The notes below the pieces were generated by a model, which made no database searches, was not told the origin of the DNA, and saw only the letters and a program-made list of their open reading frames with translations. 25,101 nt of DNA from an uncultured Dorea sp. Its GTDB lineage: Bacteria; Bacillota; Clostridia; Lachnospirales; Lachnospiraceae. The translations under genes and the position numbers were made by a program. Shown one piece after another: positions 14,449 through 21,129 of this stretch (position 1 is its first letter; every line of letters begins with the position of its first letter). The stretch lies in assembly GCA_910585725.1 (NCBI GenBank), contig CAJUFA010000040.1, positions 1-25,101 on the forward strand, in the 5' to 3' direction.

Positions 14449-15402
14449 TTACTGAAGTAACTGAAGAACTCCCTGTGGTACCTGATTTGCCTGAGCAAGC
14501 ATAGCCTGAGCGGACTGTACGAGGATATTATTCTTCGTATAAGCCATCATCTCTTTAGCCATGTCTACGTCACGGATACGGGACTCAGCTGCTGTGATGT
14601 TCTCTTCCTGAACACTTAAGTTGTTGATCGTGTGATCCAGACGGTTCTGCATAGCGCCGAAATCAGATCTCATGGAAGATACCATATCAATCGCTGCCTG
14701 AGCTACAGAGATCGCATGTCTTGCACTATCCGCACTTGTCAGATCAATCTTGTCAATCGTTACAGCATCCTTACCGGTCTTACTTACATCGAAAAAGCCT
14801 GTCGTACCAATCTGCTTCGCAAAAGTTGACTTGTCTGTCGTATGAAGACCAAGTGTTTTACTGCTCATCGCCTGGAAAGTTACTTTCAACTGGTTCGCAA
14901 CATCATGCGAATCTCCTACATGAAGAGTAATCTTTGTCGTAGCTACAGTACTTACACCACTAGTGCTTGCAGAAGAGAAAGCTGAATTTGACGTAAACAG
15001 CTTAGTTCCGTTAAAATTAGCCGTCTTACTGATTCTGTCGATCTCTTCATTCAGACGCTTAATCTCCTTCTGCATCTCCTGACGGTTGGTTGTGGAATAA
15101 GTTCCGTTGGCAGACTGTGTAGCCAGCTCAACCATACGATTCAGCATGGAGTGAACCTCTGTCAAAGCGCCCTCAGCCGTCTGTACAAGAGAGATACCGT
15201 CGTTCGCGTTCTTCTGAGCTGTTGCAAGACCTGTGATCTGCGCACGCATCTTTTCAGAAATCGCTAATCCCGCAGCGTCGTCGCCTGCACGGTTGATTCT
15301 GTAACCGGATGATAACTTCTCAAGGCTCTTTCCTACAGAAGAGTTATTGTTTGTTAAGTTCCTGTGTGCATTCAATGCAGTAATATTATGTTGGATTCTC
15401 AT
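14449..15402 (-). CDS. fliC: Flagellin C
   Basis: The 317-residue flagellin is the most diverged of the set, though still near-identical in D0/D1 (ALNAHRN for ALNSHRN, EIKRLN for EIMRLN, NNSSVG for NNSAVG). The first variable patch is Ser/Thr-rich (SNSAFSSASTSGVSTVA) and lacks the TVPAG lead-in. The central block has GDSHDVANQ for GDSHETANQ. The second patch is QIGTTGFFDVSKTGKDA. The Ser/Thr-rich loop is a plausible O-glycosylation site, which is an inference. Its leader is short (about 70 nt) compared with 170-190 nt in the others. It is in inverted orientation to flagellin D, with one glycosyltransferase gene between them. Confidence 0.98.
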   Translation of the reverse strand: MRIQHNITALNAHRNLTNNNSSVGKSLEKLSSGYRINRAGDDAAGLAISEKMRAQITGLATAQKNANDGISLVQTAEGALTEVHSMLNRMVELATQSANGTYSTTNRQEMQKEIKRLNEEIDRISKTANFNGTKLFTSNSAFSSASTSGVSTVATTKITLHVGDSHDVANQLKVTFQAMSSKTLGLHTTDKSTFAKQIGTTGFFDVSKTGKDAVTIDKIDLTSADSARHAISVAQAAIDMVSSMRSDFGAMQNRLDHTINNLSVQEENITAAESRIRDVDMAKEMMAYTKNNILVQSAQAMLAQANQVPQGVLQLLQ

Positions 15403-15426
15403 AGTCTTTCCTCCTTGAAAATAGCT

Positions 15427-15444
15427 GGGAACTTCCTTTTCCCC
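15427..15444 (-). promoter_or_regulatory. Leader hairpin of flagellin C, candidate CsrA site
   Basis: The mRNA GGGGAAAAGGAAGTTCCC again presents GGA in the loop, but pairs in a shifted register (GGGAA/TTCCC), so the hairpin is kept although the bases differ from copy B. Confidence 0.55.
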
Positions 15445-15471
15445 ATGTCTCCTAACTTTTTGACATTTATA

Positions 15472-15498
15472 TTATCGAACATTTTGCAAATATCTTAA
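15472..15498 (-). promoter_or_regulatory. Sigma-28-type promoter of flagellin C
   Basis: TTAA (15498-15495), 15 bp and TTCGATAA (15479-15472) on the minus strand have the same spacing as the other three promoters, followed by the shared TATAAATGTC. Confidence 0.8.
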
Positions 15499-15580
15499 GT
15501 ATTTTTCAAGTAATTTTAATATTTTTTTCTTGTCCCGGACTGGTCCCGTAAATACGCCGCCCCGGTCTTTCCACAAATTT

Positions 15581-16648
15581 TCATATTTTACAGATCCGAT
15601 CTTTTGCAGGCTGATATCCGTCGTCCGCCGACATTTTATAGTATTGCAAAGCTTCCCGGGTCTTTCCGTTAACTTCGAACCAAACCCCCAGATTATACGC
15701 TGCTTTAAAGGATCCATTCCCCAACACTCCTTCATGTTCCGGTATCTCGCCGATCTCCAGACATCTGCGGTAAGAAAGTTCAATCTCCGGAAGATAATTA
15801 ATATAACGCTGCACATCAGAGAAAATTGCCTGTGTATAAAAAGTCCCGCATGCGAAATGATAATCTGCATAACCGCCCAGTCGCCGCTTCTCTTCTTTTA
15901 TAATCCGGAATCCCTCTTCATACTTTTTCAATTCCAGCAAATTATAAATATAGGAAATGACTCCGCTCTCCCGATAACCAGTACCAGATTCTGGAACAAA
16001 CCGGTAAAACTTCTCAAAATACTGATCCGCCTGAGCAAACTCTTTCATGATCCACAGGGTACGCGCAATCTGATACAGCACGTATGAATCATCGGGTTTT
16101 TCCTTCAATTCCTCTAAAAGAATCTCCAGGTTTCTCTGCCCTTTCCCTTCCTGGAGATATCCGTCATGTTCGAAGACCAACGTAAGCGGCGCAATCGGAA
16201 GCTCACTTATGATCTGTTCATGCACTTTTCCCTCGTAATATGTGCCTCGCGGTACTAATCTGGTTACATATATACAGCTCTGACTGACCTCTCCGTTTGC
16301 TTCCCTGTAGCTGTCATGCCTCTCTATAGCTCCAACCCGATCCCCTGATTCTATAAAATCTAAAATGTCTTTCTTCGTTCCGCGGATCAGATATTCATCC
16401 GCGTCCAGAATTAAGTTCCAGTCACAATCCGACTGATCCAGAGCATAATTTCTTGCCGCCGCGAAATCACCGCCCCACTCAAACTCCGAGATATGCGCCT
16501 GATGACTTCGGGCAATTTCTATCGTAGCGTCTGTCGATCCGGTATCCGTAATAAAAATCTCATCCACAAGCCCTGCCGCCGAAGATAAGCATTTCTCAAG
16601 ACTACGCCCTTCATTTCTTACAATCATAACCAATCCTATTTTTTTCAT
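15581..16648 (-). CDS. GT2 family glycosyltransferase with TPR-like C-terminus
   Basis: Residues 1-~165 are a GT-A catalytic domain of the SunS-like GT2 group: MKKIGLVMIVRNEGRSLEKC, the nucleotide-binding ITDTGSTDATIEIA, EWGGDFAAARNYAL, the DxD-type metal motif ILDADEYL (~80), and a KVHEQI motif. Residues ~180-355 are helical pairs of TPR type (SYVLYQIARTLWIMKEFAQADQYF; KAAYNLGVWFEVNGKTREALQYY, both given only as landmarks). It would transfer a sugar from a nucleotide donor in the cytoplasm. Its place between flagellins C and D suggests flagellin as acceptor. It is transcribed from a good sigma-A promoter, with AAGGGGAGA before the ATG. No clear terminator separates it from the flagellin C promoter. 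Confidence 0.88.
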   Translation of the reverse strand: MKKIGLVMIVRNEGRSLEKCLSSAAGLVDEIFITDTGSTDATIEIARSHQAHISEFEWGGDFAAARNYALDQSDCDWNLILDADEYLIRGTKKDILDFIESGDRVGAIERHDSYREANGEVSQSCIYVTRLVPRGTYYEGKVHEQIISELPIAPLTLVFEHDGYLQEGKGQRNLEILLEELKEKPDDSYVLYQIARTLWIMKEFAQADQYFEKFYRFVPESGTGYRESGVISYIYNLLELKKYEEGFRIIKEEKRRLGGYADYHFACGTFYTQAIFSDVQRYINYLPEIELSYRRCLEIGEIPEHEGVLGNGSFKAAYNLGVWFEVNGKTREALQYYKMSADDGYQPAKDRICKI

Positions 16649-16770
16649 CTGTCTCCCCTTGTCTACGATTTTCTTTTTATCAACCCGGTTCTTCCGGCAC
16701 GGTTAATCGAATCCTTTCTTTTAAATTTCCAAATTCACTAACCACCCGCGGCTATCCTCCGCTATCAAGA

Positions 16771-16787
16771 ACAGCGCTATGCGCTGT
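16771..16787. repeat. Inverted repeat ACAGCGCTATGCGCTGT
   Basis: A 7-bp perfect stem with a 3-nt loop lies in the glycosyltransferase leader, ~125 nt before its ATG. No U-tract follows, so it is not a standard terminator. Role is unknown. Confidence 0.6.
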
Positions 16788-16832
16788 AATCTCCGGAATT
16801 CTGTGCCGCGCCTTTACCTCTTCACAGTTCTT

Positions 16833-16861
16833 ATTATAAAAAATTATACGAATACTGGCAA
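16833..16861 (-). promoter_or_regulatory. Sigma-A promoter of the 355-residue glycosyltransferase
   Basis: On the minus strand TTGCCA (16861-16856), 17 bp and a perfect TATAAT (16838-16833). The leader is about 180 nt. Confidence 0.75.
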
Positions 16862-16980
16862 GTTAAATGGTTTTAAAATATCTTTATAAAATTCTGAAAC
16901 ATATCTCAACACATATCTCATCTGTCTATACATTATAAAACTATTTTATATAAATAAAACAAAGAATTTGCAATGAACAC

Positions 16981-17007
16981 TTAAGATATCCAAAAAACAT
17001 ACGATAA
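16981..17007 (+). promoter_or_regulatory. Sigma-28-type promoter of flagellin D
   Basis: TTAA (16981-16984), 15 bp and TACGATAA (17000-17007), followed by TATAAATGTC. It is the same element as in the three minus-strand copies but on the other strand. Confidence 0.85.
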
Positions 17008-17152
17008 TATAAATGTCGGAGAATATTAAAAACGACATTTATTAAAATAAATGTACTTCTTCAGACAATCTGCCGGCAAGTCTGAGATTTGCATTTATTT
17101 GAGTTTACGAGGATATTTTAGTTAATAGAATTTATTCGTAATTTATTACACA

Positions 17153-17169
17153 GGGAAAAGGAATTCCCC
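17153..17169 (+). promoter_or_regulatory. Leader hairpin of flagellin D, candidate CsrA site
   Basis: GGGAAAAGGAATTCCCC carries GGA in the loop. The next GGA is in AAGGAGGA at 17181-17188, directly before the ATG. Confidence 0.55.
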
Positions 17170-17194
17170 GATTATATTTCAAGGAGGAAAGAAT

Positions 17195-18157
17195 ATGAGA
17201 ATCCAACATAATATTACCGCATTAAATTCACACAGGAATTTAACGAACAACAACTCTGCAGTAGGAAAGAGTCTTGAGAAATTATCATCCGGTTACAGAA
17301 TTAACCGCGCAGGCGACGACGCTGCAGGATTAGCGATTTCTGAAAAGATGCGCGCACAGATTACAGGTCTTGCTACAGCTCAGAAGAACGCGAACGACGG
17401 TATCTCTCTTGTACAGACGGCTGAGGGCGCTCTGACAGAAGTTCACTCCATGCTGAATCGTATGGTTGAGCTGGCTACCCAGTCTGCTAACGGAACATAC
17501 TCCACAACGAACCGTCAGGAGATGCAGAAAGAGATTATGCGTCTGAATGAAGAAATTGACAGAATCAGTAAGACAGCTAATTTCAATGGAACGAAGCTGT
17601 TTACAGTTGCAGGAAATTCATCTGGAACCACAGCCGGCGGTACGAATGGTACGACTGCAGTAGCGACAACGAAGATTACGCTTCATGTGGGTGATTCCCA
17701 TGAGACGGCTAACCAGTTGAAAGTAACCTTCCAGGCAATGAGCAGTAAGACGCTTGGTCTTCATACAACAGATAAGACCACTTTCGTGAAGACATTAGGA
17801 ACAACAGGCTTTACTACTATTACCGGCACAAAGGATAAGGCTGTAACTATCGCAAATATTGATCTGACAAGTGCAAACAGTGCAAGACACGCAATCTCTG
17901 TAGCTCAGGCAGCGATCGACATGGTATCTTCCATGAGATCTGATTTCGGTGCTATGCAGAACCGTCTGGATCACACGATCAACAACTTAAGTGTTCAGGA
18001 AGAGAACATCACAGCAGCTGAGTCTCGTATCCGTGACGTAGACATGGCGAAAGAGATGATGGCTTACACGAAGAACAACATTCTTGTACAGTCCGCTCAG
18101 GCTATGCTTGCTCAGGCTAATCAGGTACCACAGGGAGTTCTCCAGTTACTCCAGTAA
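17195..18157 (+). CDS. fliC: Flagellin D
   Basis: The 320-residue flagellin lies on the plus strand, opposite to A-C. D0/D1 are identical in sense to copy A. The first variable patch is the longest and richest in Gly/Thr (VAGNSSGTTAGGTNGTTAVA). The second is TLGTTGFTTITGTKDKA. The short KITLHVGDSHETANQLKVTF core links them. All conserved polymerisation and export regions are intact. It is followed at 18183 by its terminator and then by the CgeB-like glycosyltransferase on the same strand. Together with copy C it forms a ~1-kb inverted repeat around the GT2 gene, so homologous recombination could invert that segment. Confidence 0.98.
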   Translation: MRIQHNITALNSHRNLTNNNSAVGKSLEKLSSGYRINRAGDDAAGLAISEKMRAQITGLATAQKNANDGISLVQTAEGALTEVHSMLNRMVELATQSANGTYSTTNRQEMQKEIMRLNEEIDRISKTANFNGTKLFTVAGNSSGTTAGGTNGTTAVATTKITLHVGDSHETANQLKVTFQAMSSKTLGLHTTDKTTFVKTLGTTGFTTITGTKDKAVTIANIDLTSANSARHAISVAQAAIDMVSSMRSDFGAMQNRLDHTINNLSVQEENITAAESRIRDVDMAKEMMAYTKNNILVQSAQAMLAQANQVPQGVLQLLQ

Positions 18158-18182
18158 TCTGTAATAAATTGAATTTTCATAT

Positions 18183-18209
18183 AAAAAACCTGCCTTTGGC
18201 AGGTTTTTT
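18183..18209 (+). terminator. Terminator of flagellin D
   Basis: AAAAAACCTGCC-TTT-GGCAGGTTTTTT is a perfect 12-bp hairpin with a T-run, between flagellin D and the downstream glycosyltransferase. Confidence 0.95.
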
Positions 18210-18233
18210 AATTCCGAGGGAGGACCTTTTAAA

Positions 18234-19670
18234 ATGCGAATCGCTTTATTTTATACTGCCGTCGAATCATTTAATTTTTTTGCCGATCAGTTAGACCATG
18301 AATTTAGATCCAGAGGTCATGAGACTTTCATCTACGATATGATGAACCCGCCGGAAGAATCTCTTCACTCCTTAGCGCATTTCGTTGAGTTTGTTTCCGC
18401 GAAAGTAGATATAGCAGTCTGTTTTGACGGTATAGGCGTACGGCAGGAAGAATTGATCAACGCCTGGGACGCCTGGGATACGGTTGTCATCGATATCCTG
18501 ATGGATCCTCCGCTGCGGTTTCATCCGGTCCTCGAAAAACATCCGAAGAATTACCGCCTGTTCTGTTGTGACCGGGATCATGTGGAATATGTGCGGAGAT
18601 ATTTCCCTACGGAAGTTCCTTTCGTTGACTTTATGCCCCATGTCGGAGTTCTCCCGGCGCAGGACGCTCCAGTCGTTCCTTATTCCGAACGAAAATACGA
18701 CATCTTATTCTGCGGAACTTACTACCGCCCGCAGGACAGGCTTGCCGCCCCGAATCGGATGTTGGAAGAGCATCCCTATATACAGGAACTTTACCAACTT
18801 ATGTACCGAAATCTCATCGCCGACAGTGACCTGAAACTGGATCAAGCCCTTCTGCTCACCCTGGAGCAAATAGAACTGGCTGTTTCTGAGGATACTTTAA
18901 AAACACTATTGTCGTATATGGATAATGTGGACTGGGCAATCCGTATGTATCAGAGAGAACAGGTAATAACGGTACTGGCAGAGGCTGGCTTCGAACTATA
19001 TCTTCTGGGCCGCGGCTGGGAGAATCATCCCTGCGCCCAATATCCGAATGTACACCGCATCGATGATAGAATTCCGTACGAACAGACTCTTGCATACATG
19101 GCAGACGCCAAAATCAACCTGAATGTATTTCCCTGGTTCAAATCAGGAACACACGATAGAATCTTTAATACTTTGCTGCAGCGCTCTCTTCCGCTTACAG
19201 ACCGAAGCGCATGGGCCGATAATTATTTTACGGACGGGGAAGATATCGCTTTCTATGATCTGAAGTATCTGGAACAACTTCCCCTGATCGCCGGCCGGCT
19301 GCTTAATAATCCGGCAGAAGCAGAGAAGATAATTCAAAGAGGGTATGAAAAGGTAGCGCGTGACCTGACATGGACGAATTGCGCCGATTGGATACTGGAC
19401 GCAGTACTTGAATATCAATCTCAAAGAGAACATTCCATTTATGGAAATGCAGAAATGATCCAGACAGACGATAACCTTGGCGTCTCACAGCCGCAGGTAT
19501 CTGAAGAATTCATAACCTTTGGACGCCAGATAAAACCTGTGATTCTCGGGCTAATCGCAAACGAACAATGGAACGAGGCTTACAGTATGACCGAACAACT
19601 TCTGACTCTCCTGCCGGGCGACCCGGAAGTTCTGGAAATGAGACAGGAAATCATGCGGCATATCCTGTAA
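18234..19670 (+). CDS. CgeB/GT1-like glycosyltransferase with a shared C-terminal module
   Basis: This is a 478-residue protein of GT-B type. Residues 1-~140 are a Rossmann-like half (MRIALFYTAVESFNFFADQL; VDIAVCFDGIGVR; a DILMDPPLRFHP segment). Residues ~165-390 contain KYDILFCGTYYRP, FELYLLGRGWENHP, VHRIDDRIPYEQTLAYMADAKI (landmark only), LNVFPWFKSGTHDRIFN and ALFTDRS-like LPLTDRSAWADNYF, the pattern of Glyco_trans_1_2 (PF13524) and CgeB proteins. The last ~54 residues (EFITFGRQIKPVILGLIANE...EIMRHIL) are a helical module about half identical to the end of the 690-residue glycosyltransferase at 21130. GGGAGG is ~11 nt before the ATG. It lies just past the flagellin D terminator, so read-through would couple it to flagellin expression. 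Flagellin is the likely acceptor, by context only. Confidence 0.85.
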   Translation: MRIALFYTAVESFNFFADQLDHEFRSRGHETFIYDMMNPPEESLHSLAHFVEFVSAKVDIAVCFDGIGVRQEELINAWDAWDTVVIDILMDPPLRFHPVLEKHPKNYRLFCCDRDHVEYVRRYFPTEVPFVDFMPHVGVLPAQDAPVVPYSERKYDILFCGTYYRPQDRLAAPNRMLEEHPYIQELYQLMYRNLIADSDLKLDQALLLTLEQIELAVSEDTLKTLLSYMDNVDWAIRMYQREQVITVLAEAGFELYLLGRGWENHPCAQYPNVHRIDDRIPYEQTLAYMADAKINLNVFPWFKSGTHDRIFNTLLQRSLPLTDRSAWADNYFTDGEDIAFYDLKYLEQLPLIAGRLLNNPAEAEKIIQRGYEKVARDLTWTNCADWILDAVLEYQSQREHSIYGNAEMIQTDDNLGVSQPQVSEEFITFGRQIKPVILGLIANEQWNEAYSMTEQLLTLLPGDPEVLEMRQEIMRHIL

Positions 19671-19688
19671 TTATCATTTTAATTTTCC

Positions 19689-19738
19689 TTAATAAACACT
19701 TTATTCAATATCTACATGATGAATAAAGTGTTTATTAA
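19689..19738. terminator. Long perfect AT-rich inverted repeat, probable bidirectional terminator
   Basis: TTAATAAACACTTTATTCA (19689-19707) and TGAATAAAGTGTTTATTAA (19720-19738) pair over 19 bp with a 12-nt loop, 18 nt past the glycosyltransferase stop and 95 nt past the DUF4062 stop on the other strand. It lacks a clean U-run. It may also mark the edge of the inserted DUF4062 segment. Confidence 0.6.
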
Positions 19739-19833
19739 CTAAAAATCACTACTCTATGTCTAATTGTCAAAAACTCCTATAATCTATATCTCGAAAATCT
19801 TTCTGACCGGCATTATTAGATTGCGACATAATC

Positions 19834-20892
19834 TCATGACACTTCCTCAAAAAACGTATTATAATTTTCATTTTCAGCCAATTGACTTATTAATATTTCT
19901 CTAAAAACCATATTATCATAAAATCGCCTATTTTCTGCAAGAGTTTTATCTAAATCCATCATACAATATGTTAAATTTATCCCAAATTCTTCAAAATATT
20001 CATAAAATTTTATATATTCCTCTACATCCTCTCGTCGATAAATATCCCATATATCTGTATCAATCGACTCATATAGTGCGTCTAATAAATCCCGAATATA
20101 GGTAATTCGTTCATTTTTTTGACTGCAGCGTTCTTCTTCTTCTAACTCGATTCCCTTAACCAAAGAGTCGCAAAAAGAATATATTTCTTGTTTCATCAAT
20201 ACATTCCTGTATTCCTCAGATTCATTCGCATTTAATATCTTTTGCCCAACTGAATCGATCATAATTCCCATATTCTTAATCAAGATTTTCATCTCATCGA
20301 CAGTACTTTCCAGCTTTTTGTCAGATTTCTTTTGTTTAAGGCTATCCAAATAATTTTTAAACATATCCGACCATTGCTTACTAAGAAAATCCTTAATATG
20401 AATAATCTTATCAAATTCCGTAATAGAAATATTGCCTACGCTTTTGATTTCTCTAATAAACCGAAACACATTAATATTCTTTACATTTCTAAAAGTAATC
20501 GTGTTCTTTTCTTCTTCAATTTTCTTATAATTAGCCTCATAGACTCCATATTCTACATATACTTTACTGTCTACAAAAACATAGACGGGCACTCCTTGTT
20601 CCAGAGCCGCCTTAAACTCGTTCCGCGTTATAGACATATACTCCTTGAACTCATCCTTTGTTTCACCTGTTGCAGGGCTTCCATAATTTCCTCCTATAAT
20701 TAATATGACAATATCTGTGCTGTGCATGGTTTCATAGCATGATTCGTCCAAGGGTAATCCCGGAGTATAGCCTATGTCTCCATCTTCAAACATAATCGGT
20801 TCAAAGTCATGTGCTTTAATAAAATTTGACAAATCTTCCCGAATGTATTTCAAATCATAAAAGGTCGAACTTACAAAAATACGTGGTTTCAT
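19834..20892 (-). CDS. DUF4062 domain-containing protein, possible defence protein
   Basis: The protein has 352 residues from ATG 20892 (MKPRIFVSSTFYDLKYIRED). An ATG 36 nt further up has no RBS, whereas AAGGAGA is 7 nt before this one. Residues 1-~85 match DUF4062: KPRIFVSSTFYDL, FEPIMFEDGD, STDIVILIIGGNYGSP and TRNEFKAALEQGVPVYVFV. The fold is related to TIR and nucleoside-deoxyribosyltransferase domains, and DUF4062 is often found in predicted antiphage proteins. Residues ~105-350 are charged and largely helical, with a Lys/Glu-rich stretch near 185-225, and no recognised effector domain. The gene is visibly AT-richer than its neighbours and is inserted on the opposite strand between two glycosyltransferases, with its own promoter, which suggests acquisition by transfer. 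Function is not established. Confidence 0.82.
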   Translation of the reverse strand: MKPRIFVSSTFYDLKYIREDLSNFIKAHDFEPIMFEDGDIGYTPGLPLDESCYETMHSTDIVILIIGGNYGSPATGETKDEFKEYMSITRNEFKAALEQGVPVYVFVDSKVYVEYGVYEANYKKIEEEKNTITFRNVKNINVFRFIREIKSVGNISITEFDKIIHIKDFLSKQWSDMFKNYLDSLKQKKSDKKLESTVDEMKILIKNMGIMIDSVGQKILNANESEEYRNVLMKQEIYSFCDSLVKGIELEEEERCSQKNERITYIRDLLDALYESIDTDIWDIYRREDVEEYIKFYEYFEEFGINLTYCMMDLDKTLAENRRFYDNMVFREILISQLAENENYNTFFEEVS

Positions 20893-20919
20893 ATGATTTC
20901 TCCTTAGTATTTTTCTTTT

Positions 20920-20948
20920 ATAGTACAATATTCACCACCCCTGTTCAA
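20920..20948 (-). promoter_or_regulatory. Sigma-A promoter of the DUF4062 gene
   Basis: On the minus strand TTGAAC (20948-20943), 17 bp and TACTAT (20925-20920), 28 nt from the start codon. Confidence 0.8.
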
Positions 20949-21019
20949 CACCTTTTATATATGAATATTTAATCTTTTTATACTCTGCAGATTTCGGCAT
21001 CCGTATTCCTCTCTCCTAA

Positions 21020-21048
21020 TTGTATTCCTCGGAAAAGAATGCTAAAAT
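21020..21048 (+). promoter_or_regulatory. Sigma-A promoter of the 690-residue glycosyltransferase
   Basis: TTGTAT (21020-21025), 17 bp and TAAAAT (21043-21048). The leader is ~75 nt with AAAGGAG before the ATG. Confidence 0.65.
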
Positions 21049-21129
21049 ATACTACAGAAATATCTGAGAGATACTTGGAGGAGAACCTCCCGGATAATCA
21101 CCTGACAAAATATAAAGGAGAACCCAACT

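Larger units (their letters stand above)
16649..17194. other. 546-nt divergent regulatory region between a glycosyltransferase and flagellin D
   Basis: No gene is seen. The left part holds the sigma-A promoter of the glycosyltransferase and a GC-rich inverted repeat. The right part holds the sigma-28 promoter and ~185-nt structured leader of flagellin D, with ACATTTAT/ATAAATGT at 17035-17054 and a CAGAC/GTCTG hairpin enclosing GCCGGC around 17063-17085. Confidence 0.75.

Noticed and set aside
15472..15870. 132-codon minus-strand frame overlapping the GT2 gene end
   Set aside because: It is out of frame with the well-conserved glycosyltransferase and has no start signal of its own.
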